In this document: positions 53,193-63,397 of the stretch, in pieces
Layout: every line of letters starts with the position of its first letter
How positions within the stretch are numbered: the first letter of the stretch is position 1
From: Mesorhizobium wenxiniae
GTDB taxonomy: Bacteria; Pseudomonadota; Alphaproteobacteria; Rhizobiales; Rhizobiaceae
DNA: 64,000 bases
Direction: 5' to 3'
Assembly (NCBI RefSeq): GCF_002284535.1
Contig: NZ_NPKH01000035.1
Coordinates: 186,001-250,000 of the forward strand
Notes under the pieces: model-generated
Told to the model about the DNA's origin: nothing
The model's input: only the letters and a program-made list of their open reading frames with translations
Databases searched by the model: none
Program-made: the position numbers and the translations under genes

Positions 53193-53825
53193 ATGATGCA
53201 GCTGATAACACCCGACTGCTACGCCGAGTTCGCGAGCGAACTCAGGGAAATGCACGGGCTTAGGTATCGGGTTTTCAAGAAGCGGCTCGATTGGGAAGTG
53301 CAGACCGAAGGCGAAATGGAAACGGACCCGTTTGACAGCCTGAACCCCGTCTACCTACTTCTCAAGGGGTCCGATTGGCGAACTTGCGGCTGCGTCCGCC
53401 TTTTGCCGACCACCGGACCGACTATGTTGCGCGATACGTTTCCGGCGCTGCTGGATGAGATGGTGGTCCCTGCGAGTGCCGATATCTGGGAGAGTAGTCG
53501 TTTCGCGCTCGATCTCCCTGCGACAGCGCCGAAGGCTGCTGGCGGCCTGGCACAAGCAACCTACGAGCTCTTCGCGGGCATCATCGAATTCGGCTTGGCC
53601 AACAATCTCTCCGGGATCGTAACGGTGACAGATACGCGCATCGAAAGGATCCTTCGTCTCGCGACCTGGCCGTTGTCACGTATCGGACAGCCCCAGCAGG
53701 TCGGCAACACCGAGGCAGTCGCCGGCTTCCTCGAGATTTCCTACGCCAGTCTCTTGCGCATCCGCTGGAGGGGACGCCTGAACGGGCCGGTGTTGTGGCA
53801 ACCAGTTCTCATCCAATCGGCATAG
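53193..53825 (+). CDS. Acyl-homoserine-lactone synthase, LuxI/TraI family
   Basis: A 210-residue protein from the ATG at 53193 (GGAG eight bases upstream). The LuxI signature is clear: M-H-G-L-R-Y-R-V-F-K-K-R-L-D-W (about 22-36, with the conserved Arg and Trp), D-P-F-D-S-L-N-P-V-Y-L-L, R-L-L-P-T-T-G-P-T-M-L-R-D-T-F and W-E-S-S-R-F-A-L. The catalytic acidic residues are present. In ICEMlSymR7A related genes control excision and transfer. Here the synthase is intact while its neighbour receptor gene is broken. Confidence 0.94.
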   Translation: MMQLITPDCYAEFASELREMHGLRYRVFKKRLDWEVQTEGEMETDPFDSLNPVYLLLKGSDWRTCGCVRLLPTTGPTMLRDTFPALLDEMVVPASADIWESSRFALDLPATAPKAAGGLAQATYELFAGIIEFGLANNLSGIVTVTDTRIERILRLATWPLSRIGQPQQVGNTEAVAGFLEISYASLLRIRWRGRLNGPVLWQPVLIQSA

Positions 53826-54189
53826 CGCCTGCGGATGCTCAGCCGTGACCTGGGTTAAGTCTGCTCACGGCCGCCACCGCCCGCCGTCAAGCTGAGCGGA
53901 CCCGGCCCCACGAGCATTCGACTGTTCCGGTCGATCGACTCGCGCGGCCGGACTTCGGATTTCCGTAGGCGCAACCCGCAGTCCAGCGTGAGCACGCCAA
54001 AATGGCGCCCGTCCGCTTGGAAAGAAGCCAATGTGGCTTCTGAGGTCGCCTTGGAATATTGGACCGGCCGCCGTGAGCGATCCCAACCTCAAACCTTTGC
54101 CGGTATGCCGGTTTGGCCGGACCGTCGGCCAGTCGGAGCAGTCCCCCGATAAGGACCCGAGCTGACGCGCGATCCAACAGCGCCCAAGC
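53826..54189. other. Intergenic, nothing recognised
   Basis: Short overlapping frames only; no family resemblance found. Confidence 0.4.
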
Positions 54190-54441
54190 CTATGCTATGT
54201 GCATTACCGTTCGGTTGGCCATATCGTCCAAGACCGCATGAAGAAGGCTTCCAACCTCCTGCGCAGCGAACTCTGGCGCAATTCCTACATCGGACAATTG
54301 AATGAGCATTTTCTTGGCAGCACAGCGCCAGAACGCACTCGCCGCCTCGCCGTTCTTGGTCTCGAGGGCCTGGGCGATACTTTCGACCAATGTGCGTCGC
54401 CGATGCAGCGGAAATACGCAAATGTTTGAGTGATGCATCAA
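54190..54441 (-). CDS. Small DUF6074-like protein
   Basis: An 83-residue protein with the pattern V-F-P-L-H-R-R-R-T-L-V-E, then N-G-E-A-A-S-A-F-W-R and L-x-D-V-G-I-A-P-E-F-A-A-Q-E-V, like the DUF6074 family common on mobile DNA in Mesorhizobium. Entirely helical by composition. The function is unknown. Named from memory of the family, so treat with caution. Confidence 0.5.
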   Translation of the reverse strand: MMHHSNICVFPLHRRRTLVESIAQALETKNGEAASAFWRCAAKKMLIQLSDVGIAPEFAAQEVGSLLHAVLDDMANRTVMHIA

Positions 54442-54767
54442 TCACCTCACAGTTTCAGTTCCACAAAGAAAACACCGGCGTCTTCAAAAGCGCCGCGCTA
54501 GCGCGGTGACGGTTCGCGGCGACATGACGAGTTCCACTTCCCCTCGACAAGCCATTGGGCGATGAGCCGCCGGACCGCACATCCGGACCGCACATAAGGT
54601 GAACCACCATTGCTGATCCGGCTGCGTTTCCTGTGCCGTTCCGCGACGAGGCGTTCCAGCCCGAATTGACGTCCAATGACTTGATTTCTGAAAGGGCAGG
54701 GCGGCACGAATCACCCGACTGTTCCGCCGCTTACATTCCTGCGAGCTTGTGTATGAATGATTAAAGC
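54442..54767. other. Intergenic with a 13-bp tandem duplication
   Basis: No intact gene. Minus-strand fragments in different frames suggest a decayed small coding region. Contains the 13-bp tandem repeat at 54570. Confidence 0.4.
54570..54595 (+). repeat. 13-bp perfect tandem duplication
   Basis: CCGGACCGCACAT occurs twice without a gap (54570-54582, 54583-54595). In a coding frame it would shift the reading by one, so it may have helped destroy a small gene on the minus strand. Confidence 0.85.
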
Positions 54768-55679
54768 GTGCCCGAGCCGTTCTTGGTGGCCGCAGAAGGG
54801 AATCATGCCATCCGCGCCTATCGTAAGGCCGCGCGACTTCTGGCATGGCTGCACTGCCCCGACAGGGCTTTGCAATCGCGCGTTTCCAACCCTATGCTTT
54901 GGCATCGGCCGTCAGTTACTTCGGATGCAGCCGACAGTAAGAGGTACGCGCTCTTGCCCGCATGGGAGAGAGCCTTGCCCGAATCCCTTTTTCGCAACCC
55001 GGTGCTGAAATCCCTTTCGCCGGAGGACTTCGCGCTGTTGCGACCATCGCTGCATCGCGTCGAACTGGACATCAAGGCTCAGTTGCTGATCGCGCATCAG
55101 CCGATCAGGAATGGATATTTTCCCGAGAGGGGCATCGCCTCGGTGGTCGCCACCATGACCGGCGGACGGCAATGTGAAGTCGGCATTATCGGATATGACG
55201 GGATGACAGGAATTGCCCTCATTCTCGGACAGGACAGCTCTTCCAACGAGACCTATATCCAGGTCGCAGGCAATGGCTGGCGCCTGCCGGTTGAAATCAT
55301 TCGTCCTGCGGTTGCGGAAAGCCCGTCGCTGCGCACGTCAGTGCTGGACTATGCCCACGCGTTCCTTGTCCAGTCGTCCCGGACGGCACTGGTCAATGGC
55401 CACTCCAAAATCGAGGAACGGCTGGCCCGCTGGTTGCTGATGATCCATGACCGCTCTGACGGAGACAAGATCTACCTGACGCATGAATTTCTGGCGACCA
55501 TGCTCGGCGCCCGCCGTCCCGGGGTCACCACGGCCCTGCAAATGCTTGAATATCGAGGACTTGTCCGTGCCAAGCGCGGCGAGGTCACGATTATCGACCG
55601 CGTCGGATTGATGGAACTCACGCATGGCGCTTACGGCGAGGAGGAGCAACGTTATTTCGGCCTGGCCACCGCTGCCTGA
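54768..55679 (+). CDS. Crp/Fnr-family transcriptional regulator
   Basis: ORF of 303 codons. The conserved part starts near residue 70 (L-P-E-S-L-F-R-N-P-V-L-K-S-L), so the true start may be a TTG near 54974; the first 70 residues resemble nothing. A cyclic-nucleotide-binding-like beta-roll follows (about 85-195, with F-P-E-R-G-I-A-S-V-V), then a dimer helix and a winged helix (about 225-290, with L-T-H-E-F-L-A-T-M-L-G-A-R-R-P-G-V). No Fnr-type Fe-S cysteines are visible. It belongs to the Crp/Fnr-like group abundant in rhizobia. The target is unknown. Confidence 0.85.
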   Translation: MPEPFLVAAEGNHAIRAYRKAARLLAWLHCPDRALQSRVSNPMLWHRPSVTSDAADSKRYALLPAWERALPESLFRNPVLKSLSPEDFALLRPSLHRVELDIKAQLLIAHQPIRNGYFPERGIASVVATMTGGRQCEVGIIGYDGMTGIALILGQDSSSNETYIQVAGNGWRLPVEIIRPAVAESPSLRTSVLDYAHAFLVQSSRTALVNGHSKIEERLARWLLMIHDRSDGDKIYLTHEFLATMLGARRPGVTTALQMLEYRGLVRAKRGEVTIIDRVGLMELTHGAYGEEEQRYFGLATAA

Positions 55680-55975
55680 TTGTCCGGTATCGGACATAGG
55701 CTTGAAGGCTGCCGAACTCCCGTCCTAGATCGTGTCAGTCAGAGTTTCAGGGAGGCGGGTGAAAAAGCCGCCGAAGCCTATGTTCTGTCCAGAGGCAAGG
55801 CCCGGTTCCTCTCCACCGCCCAGGCGATCCGCGCCATTCGAACGCTTATGCCGGCGTGCAAAGCGACCGATCGCGAGTTGAGGAATTGGTGGCGGCGACG
55901 TCCATCGTTCACGGTGTGCCCGTCGCCTTCGACGCAAAAACAGCCGAGGGAGTAGAACCACGGCTGCATTCCTAG
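55680..55975 (+). pseudogene. Small conserved-looking protein with one-base frameshift
   Basis: The frame from 55680 gives S-Q-S-F-R-E-A-G-E-K-A-A-E-A-Y-V-L then S-R-G-K-A-R-F-L-S-T-A-Q-A-I-R-A-I-R and T-D-R-E-L. Adding one G near 55880 changes the following residues from Trp/Arg-rich noise to E-E-L-V-A-A-T-S-I-V-H-G-V-P-V-A-F-D-A-K, a plausible protein end, with a stop at 55975. I do not know the function. The start codon is uncertain (TTG at 55680 or further inside). Confidence 0.55.
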
Positions 55976-56167
55976 GAGGGCATGCCGCGCCGTCCAGACT
56001 GTCAGATCGGGCATTCGTCAGATGGTTGTCCGCTAACTTAACTGGCAGAGTCTACAGGACGTGTCCAGCATTGCGAACTCACCGATCGCTTGGCGGCCAA
56101 AGCTGCCGGCAAGCGATCGCCTCATCCAGCCGTCTGCACCATCTCATCACAGACATCATCGGTGATG

Positions 56168-56557
56168 CTACCTGCCCAGCATATGTCCAGCATTTCGCAG
56201 GGCGGCCAGAAGGAGCCTCGCATAGCCTGTGACATCGATCTGGGCCTGCATGGACAGGGGCATGCTGGTCCAGTTCTCCAATGGTGCAATGAAAGGTGAG
56301 AAGGTGCCATTGACAAGGCAACAGCAGCTAACAAGGCCCTCTCGGTCCAATGCCACCACACCGATCTTGTCGCCTGGATATCCAATGGCTGCGACTCGCT
56401 GGACCTCCAGGTCACCGTCAACCCGCACGTCGAAAAGAAGGCTACCACGGCTCCTCGTGGCTATCTCAGCCGCCTTCTCATCAAAGCTTGAAGAGAGCAA
56501 GCGGACGCCTTCCACCGCCATCTGGAAAATCACCAAATCCAGTTCATTCACGGCCAT
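56168..56557 (-). CDS. Hypothetical protein
   Basis: A 129-residue ORF from the ATG at 56557. Mixed alpha/beta composition with D-V-R-V-D-G-D-L-E-V-Q-R-V-A-A-I-G-Y then G-V-V-A-L-D-R-E-G-L. No signal peptide or membrane helix. I recognise no family. The codon pattern looks coding but evidence is thin. Confidence 0.4.
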   Translation of the reverse strand: MAVNELDLVIFQMAVEGVRLLSSSFDEKAAEIATRSRGSLLFDVRVDGDLEVQRVAAIGYPGDKIGVVALDREGLVSCCCLVNGTFSPFIAPLENWTSMPLSMQAQIDVTGYARLLLAALRNAGHMLGR

Positions 56558-57264
56558 ATGGGCAATTGCGCGCAATGGGTGGTGATTGCAATGACACACA
56601 CTGCTTGTTCACAGATGTCGGTCACGAACGATCATTCGTCGGGTTCCGGTTCCGACCAACGGTGTGGCCACCTGATCGTGCTGCGGTTCGAACATTCCTA
56701 ACGCGAGCCGAGCGCTGTTGATGAGGATGGAGTCTAGGTCTCGGGCCCTGCCTCGCGGCTTGCTCATCCTTGGCAGACCCCTTGCAACGCCGCCGCGATG
56801 GCGCAAACGCCAGATGACGCTGATCCATCGCTTAATCGTGAACTGAGCTTCTGAACACCCTTGGTGGGACAGCAGGGTGGAAGGGCTTGACCAACGCTGC
56901 CGCCGTTTTCGAAGAGGGCCCGTCCTCGATTGAATCTTTGGAGCCCCGTGCGGCGCGCAGGAAAATGTTGACCATCTGGACGCAGGTCCCAGACCCCAAG
57001 GCAAACAGGGAACCTTCCAGCCAGCCAAGCTGCGCCGAAGCAAAGAGCGACCTTTGGAATTCCCAAGAACGGACCCTTCCATAGTTGACTGGCAACCGCA
57101 GCGCGAGTGCGGGAGAGCGAACAAGCACTGCGTGAGAGGTCCTGCGCGTTTTCCCCTCTTTGCTATTTGGCACATCGCTTGCGCCGAAGTGGGCGCAGCG
57201 TTCGACCGGAGCACTGCATGGGAGAAGGAGGAGCCCCACCCCGATCCGGTCAAGGAGAGAAACG
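56558..57264. other. Intergenic upstream of dctA-like gene
   Basis: About 700 bp without a supported gene. A minus-strand open frame (56609 on) contains a stretch with helix-turn-helix flavour but no recognisable protein; it may be transposon debris. Confidence 0.35.
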
Positions 57265-58302
57265 GTGTTGGTTCCACAAGTCCCCATAGCGAACGCAGCG
57301 GCCCGCAAGCGCCATTTTGCCCGGGCCTACGTGCAGGTGCTTGCCGCCATAATCCTGGGTGCTGCAATCGGCTATTTCCATTTGGAGACCGGCCAGAGCC
57401 TGAAGCCGCTCGGCGATGCCTTCGTCGATGTCGTCAAGATAATCACCGTACCTGTCATCTTCCTGACAATAGCGACCGGCATTGCCGGCATGAGCGATCT
57501 GCAGAAGGTCGGCCGAGTTGCCGCCAAGGCGATGGTTTATTTCCTCACCTTCTCGACACTTGCACTCGTTGTCGGACTGATTGTCGCGAATATCGTTCAG
57601 CCTGGCGCCGGCCTCAACATCGATCCGGCCTCGCTCGATGTCCAAGCCGTTAAGGGCTATGTGGCCACGGCTCACGAGCAGTCCGTGACCAGCTTCCTGA
57701 TGAACATCATCCCATCAACCATTGCCAGTGCCTTCGCGGAAGGCGACATCCTGCAAGTCTTGTTCTTCTCGGTCCTGTTCGGCGCGGTCTGCCGCTACAA
57801 CGGCCGCTCGATCTTCTCTCTCGTCCGATACATCAAGGACGAGCTGCTGCTCGCAACGTCCTCCTCGGAGGCCGCGCTGCCCTCGCTCATGGAGAAGATG
57901 GAAAAGGCCGGCGCCACGCATTCGGTCGTGGGTCTCATTCCATTCAATCTGGACGGCACGAATATGATGCTCGCCGCCCTCTTCATCGCCCAGACGACGA
58001 AAACTGATCTGCCGATCGGCTGCCGGATCCTCATGCTGTTCGTCGCATTGTTCCCTTCGAACGGAACAACCCGCATTACCGGTGCAGGCCTCGTCACAAT
58101 GGCTGCAACGCTCTTTCTTGTTCCGGCCGCACCGGTCACCTCCGTGGGTCTTATTCTTGGCGTCGATCAGCTTATGTCCGAATGCCACGCGCTGACGATA
58201 TTTCTCCGCAGCGTAGCGGCAACGCTGGCTGTCGCCCGGTCTGGGGCGAGCGGGATAAACGACGATTCGGGGAGCGCCTCACTAGCGGACCGTTCAGCGC
58301 TC
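57265..58302 (+). pseudogene. dctA: C4-dicarboxylate transporter DctA, internally shortened
   Basis: Starts with GTG at 57265 (AAGGAG upstream). The first 160 residues follow DctA closely, from RKRHFARAYVQVLAAIILGA through the first helices to IIPSTIASAFAEGDILQVLFFSVLFG. Then about 65-70 residues of the family are missing, and the sequence resumes at S-I-F-S-L-V-R-Y-I-K-D-E-L-L. Further small in-frame losses occur: the hairpin G-T before T-S-S-S-E-A-A-L-P, the P-T-G-Y-S segment before N-L-D-G-T, and the M-L-S-S-K-G hairpin is altered to L-F-P-S-N-G. Homology ends near 58290 (MSECHALTIF then V-A-T-L-A-V-A-R). The frame stays open to 59199 through unrelated repeat DNA. Unlikely to transport. 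Confidence 0.8.
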
Positions 58303-59172
58303 TGGCGGTGGACGGTCAAGTCGCCCGGCGTGGTGAACGCAGTTCCCCGCGCGAACGACGCTCAGCTATTGGGGTGGGCCCGATGGCGCAAAGCCGTATT
58401 TGAGAAACCGCCAGATCGCACCCGCACCTGTGCGCCTGTAGCAACTGCGGGGCACGATCAAAAGCGACCCATTTTACACCGAAAAGGCGGGCCGTTGCTG
58501 CCACGCCGTCCATGGATTGGAGCCTCATGTCTAAGACAACGGCCACCACTCTCGCGGTTCTCCTTTTTCTCCTCGCCGTGCTGCTTTCCGTGCTGGCGAG
58601 CCATAATAGCGCGCACCCGCCGCGGGAAAGGCCGCCCCCGCCCATGCAGTCGTGCCAATGGACAGTCAAAAGTGGAGCGGCGCACTCGTCAACGACCCCG
58701 CTTCGCCAAATCGCCGGCAACCCGGAAGGTCCGGGGACCCTTCAGCGCTCTGCCGGGCGGACGGTCAGTCGCCCGGCGTGGTGAATGGCGGTCGCGGTTG
58801 CCCGGCCCGCGCGAACGACGCTCAGCTGGGTGGGGTGGGCCCGATGGCGCAAGGCCATCTTTCCAGAAACCGCCAGAGCGCACCGGCATCTATAGCTGTG
58901 CGCCCTCGCGACTGCGCCCTGTGGCAAGTGCGGGGCTCGATCAAAAGCATTTTACACCAAAAGGCGGGCCGTTGCTGCCACGCCGTCCATGGATTGGAGA
59001 CTCATGTCTAAGCCGACTGCCATCACTGTCGCAGCTCTTCTTTTACTCCTCGCCGTGCTGGCGAGCCAATATAGCGCGAACCTGCACCGGCAGGCGTGGT
59101 CGATCGACAGGCAAAAGTGGAGCGGCGCATTCGACAACGACCCCCTTCGCCAATCGCCGGCAACCCGCAAGG
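58291..59172 (+). repeat. 450-bp diverged tandem duplication
   Basis: The unit starting TTCAGCGCTC at 58291 begins again at 58741. The two copies share long blocks (for example the GCGCGAACGACGCTCAGCT region, the AGGCGGGCCGTTGCTGCCAC region and CGTCCATGGATTGG) with scattered small indels. Each contains the start of a membrane-anchored protein (M-D-W-x-L-M-S-K). Only the second copy runs on into a dsbA-like reading frame, so the first is a promoter/5'-end duplicate. Confidence 0.88.
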
Positions 59173-59651
59173 CGATGCCGTTCTGGTCATATTCAATGAC
59201 TACCACAACTGTCCGCATTGCAGACTGGCAGATCTCAACTACCAAAAAGCCTTCAAGAATGATCCCAATCTGAAGCTTGTGATCAGACGGTTCCCGGTCC
59301 TGGGACCGGATTCCCAATCGCACTCGCCTCGAGAAAACAGGGAAAGTTCGACGAATTCCACCGCGCCCTTATGACTTCCCCCAGTTGGATCATTGAAAGG
59401 ATCACTCTCAAGATCGCAGCGCGTGTGGGCCTTGACGTGGAGCAGCTCAAGCGGGAATGCAAGATCCGGCCATCGCAGATGAACTTGCGCGCGTCCGCGC
59501 ACTCGCGAAAGGTCTGCACATCGACCGTACGCCCGCGTTGGTGGTCGGCGATATAGTGATCGCCCACCTGGTCGACATGGCCAGCTTGCAACGCTTGCTC
59601 GCCGATGCGCGCTCAAAGCGTGCAGGCTCTCGTGCGGGGCAGCATCTGTAG
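58989..59651 (+). pseudogene. DsbA-like thioredoxin-fold protein with three one-base frameshifts
   Basis: From the ATG at 58989 a membrane anchor (about residues 10-27, A-A-L-L-L-L-L-A-V-L-A) leads to N-D-P-L-R-Q. Then, across three successive frames, come I-A-G-N-P-Q-G-D-A-V-L-V-I-F-N-D-Y with the active site C-P-H-C, F-P-V-L-G-P-D-S-Q, I-A-L-A-S-R-K-Q-G-K-F-D-E-F-H, and K-D-P-A-I-A-D-E-L to H-I-D-R-T-P-A-L-V-V-G. These are the blocks of a DsbA/BdbD-type oxidoreductase. Single bases are missing near 59152 (AAA to AA), 59316 (AAA to AA) and 59463 (GG to G). The duplicate copy at 58291 still reads AAA at the first site. Confidence 0.85.
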
Positions 59652-60127
59652 ATCGGCCACGCTGTTGTTGCCGGAGCGTGCCGTTTGTGGCAGCTGGCTT
59701 TGCTGTTGCTCCTCGGCATCTTGTTGCGGTCATCCAGCTGCCGTGGGCGCCAACAACAATCCTGAGCGCCCGCGCCTGAAGGCGCTGGCCGGGTGCTCGT
59801 GAACCGAGCCCGCTTATCTTCGCCAGGCTCAGGCGGTCTTGGCCCTGCGGCTTCGCCCCCTGGCGCGGGGCAGCCTTCGGCTGCTGACGGTCGCCGGCCT
59901 GTCGGCCGGCGTCGTTTTTATCGTGGCCTTCCCCGGTGGCGCAGGGCGGGCAGCACTCCCTTCTAGGCCCGCCGCGGCGTCCCGCAACCCTTCGCTTTCG
60001 CTTCGGGTCCTCCACTCCGTTCCGGTCCTGCGGATGCAGTCCGCCTCCGACGTCGGGCCTTTCCGGTCGCTTTCGCCGCCCACCCCGCTTCCGGGGAGGG
60101 CGCGATTGAAGAGCGGAGGACATCACG
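59652..60127. other. GC-rich leader upstream of ardC
   Basis: 475 very GC-rich bases without a supported gene. GGAG stands at 60115, about ten bases before the ardC ATG. Rich in short inverted repeats. Confidence 0.4.
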
Positions 60128-61129
60128 ATGCGTGCAAACAACAAACGTTGCGGCAGCCGACAGGCTGGCGCAGAGAGTGGCGGGCGCACCGGCGCCAGCC
60201 TTTATCAGGAAATCACCGACCGCATCATTGCCGAACTGGAGCGCGGCACCGTGCCATGGGTCAAGCCGTGGGGCAGGGCAAGGACAGGCCTCGGCCTGCC
60301 GCGGAATGCGGCCACCCAGCGCCGATATTCCGGCATCAATATCCTGATCCTGTGGGGCGGGGTCATCGATCGCGGTTTCCCCAGCCAGAACTGGCTCACC
60401 TTCCGGCAGGCGCTTTCCCTAGGTGGCAATGTCAGGAAGGGTGAGCACGGCACCACCATCGTTCACGCTGACCGCTTTGTTCCCAAGAACGAAAAGCAAC
60501 GCGCCGACACCGATGGCGACGAACCGCAGGCGGTGCCCTTCCTGAAGCGCTTTACCGTCTTCAATGTCGCGCAGTGCGATAATCTGCCCGAACATCTTTA
60601 TGCCGCCGGCGAGCCTCTGCCTGAGCGCGAGATGGTCCCGCAGGCCGAGGCGCTCATTCATGCAACCGGCGCTGATTTTCGCATCGGCGGCGAGCGCGCC
60701 TTCTACATGCCCGGCAGCGACACCATACAGGTGCCGCCGCAGCCGGCTTTCTTCCACCAGATCGACTATTACCGGACCTGCTTTCACGAGCTTGGCCACT
60801 GGACCGGCCACCCGACGCGACTCGCGCGCGACCTGTCCGGCTCCTTCGGGTCCAACACCTATGCGCGCGAGGAACTGGTCGCCGAAATCGCATCAGCCTT
60901 CATCTGCAGCAGTCTCGGCATCGAGCCGACCGTGCGCCATGCCGACTACATCGGCTCATGGCTGACGGTTTTGCGCGAGGACAACCGCGCCATCTTCCGC
61001 GCCGCAAGCCATGCCTCGAAAGCCGCCGATTTCCTGCTTGGCCGCAATGCCGATGTCGAAGGCGAGGCACATGCCGAAACCGCCTATGGAAGCGCGCAAT
61101 CATCACACGCGGCCGCCTTGCGCCTCTGA
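60128..61129 (+). CDS. ardC: ArdC-family antirestriction / ssDNA-binding zincin protein
   Basis: A 333-residue protein. The N-terminal domain (about 22-150) has S-L-Y-Q-E-I-T-D-R-I-I-A-E-L-E-R-G then W-V-K-P-W and R-R-Y-S-G-I-N-I-L-I-L-W, the ssDNA-binding part of ArdC/LtrC/TraC-primase proteins. The C-terminal part is a zincin with H-E-L-G-H-W-T-G-H (about 220-228) and the distal acidic Y-A-R-E-E-L-V-A-E. ArdC enters recipients during conjugation and counters restriction, which suits an integrative conjugative element. It is intact and convergent with groL. Confidence 0.92.
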   Translation: MRANNKRCGSRQAGAESGGRTGASLYQEITDRIIAELERGTVPWVKPWGRARTGLGLPRNAATQRRYSGINILILWGGVIDRGFPSQNWLTFRQALSLGGNVRKGEHGTTIVHADRFVPKNEKQRADTDGDEPQAVPFLKRFTVFNVAQCDNLPEHLYAAGEPLPEREMVPQAEALIHATGADFRIGGERAFYMPGSDTIQVPPQPAFFHQIDYYRTCFHELGHWTGHPTRLARDLSGSFGSNTYAREELVAEIASAFICSSLGIEPTVRHADYIGSWLTVLREDNRAIFRAASHASKAADFLLGRNADVEGEAHAETAYGSAQSSHAAALRL

Positions 61130-61224
61130 TGACGCAAAAGCCGCGCAACCAACTCGACAGTTCTTTTGAGGTTGCGCTAACATGGCCGGCGTTGGCGCGG
61201 ATCGTTTATCGGATCGAGGTTCGC

Positions 61225-61251
61225 AAAAAAAGGGCGGCATTGCTGCCGCCC
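61225..61251 (-). terminator. Rho-independent terminator of groESL
   Basis: On the minus strand GGGCGGCA and TGCCGCCC form a perfect 8-bp stem with a 4-base loop, followed by a run of seven T. It lies 28 bp beyond the groL stop. Confidence 0.92.
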
Positions 61252-61278
61252 CTCGTTGCGAAAGCTGCCAGAGCTGGA

Positions 61279-62937
<1,659 letters not shown>

Positions 62938-62939
62938 TT

Positions 62940-63296
62940 TTAGCTCCTGGCAGGGGCTTCAATCGAGCCCGGGAATTCAGTTGACGAAAGGGCCTGATAT
63001 GAGCCGATGATGCCCATGATGTCGGATTCCTTCATGATCAGAAGGTCTTCGCCATTGAGCTTGACTTCGGTGCCCGACCACTTGCCGAACAGGATGCGAT
63101 CGCCGGCCTTGACGTCCAGTGGGACGAGCTTGCCGGCTTCGTCACGGGCGCCGGAACCAACGGCGATGATCTCGCCTTCCTGCGGCTTTTCCTTTGCCGT
63201 ATCCGGGATGATGATCCCGCCAGCGGTCTTGGATTCGGATTCGACCCGGCGAACGACCACGCGGTCATGCAGCGGGCGGAACTTCGACTTTGCCAT
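62940..63296 (-). CDS. groS: Co-chaperonin GroES with 20-residue C-terminal extension
   Basis: Residues 1-98 are a normal GroES (M-A-K-S-K-F-R-P-L-H-D-R-V-V-V to E-S-D-I-M-G-I-I-G), including the mobile loop with G-G-I-I-I-P. Family members end at this Gly. Here codon 99 is TCA (62 kb side, bases 63000-63002) instead of a stop, and translation runs through the former intergenic spacer to a TAA two bases before groL, adding S-Y-Q-A-L-S-S-T-E-F-P-G-S-I-E-A-P-A-R-S. One substitution (TAA or TGA to TCA) explains this. The extension also covers the groL ribosome binding site. Confidence 0.95.
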   Translation of the reverse strand: MAKSKFRPLHDRVVVRRVESESKTAGGIIIPDTAKEKPQEGEIIAVGSGARDEAGKLVPLDVKAGDRILFGKWSGTEVKLNGEDLLIMKESDIMGIIGSYQALSSTEFPGSIEAPARS

Positions 63297-63336
63297 TTTC
63301 GGATTTTTCCCTGGTGCGGATGTTGAGGGGTTTTTG

Positions 63337-63363
63337 TTAGCACTCGCGATGGACGAGTGCTAA
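63337..63363 (-). promoter_or_regulatory. CIRCE operator (HrcA) upstream of groESL
   Basis: TTAGCACTC-N9-GAGTGCTAA, a perfect CIRCE inverted repeat, 41 bp upstream of the groS start. HrcA represses heat-shock genes through this site, so this groESL copy should be heat-inducible. Confidence 0.97.
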
Positions 63364-63397
63364 CGCGATAGTGAGGTAGGCTGTAAGCGGGCACTCG

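Noticed and set aside
54455..54846. Several minus-strand ORFs near 54.5-54.8 kb
   Set aside because: Fragments in different frames broken by the 13-bp duplication, with no coherent product that I can name.
58303..59199. C-terminal continuation of the dctA open frame
   Set aside because: It runs through the tandem repeat and the start of the dsbA-like gene in a different frame, with Arg/Pro/Ser-rich low-complexity translation. Not DctA and probably not a real domain.
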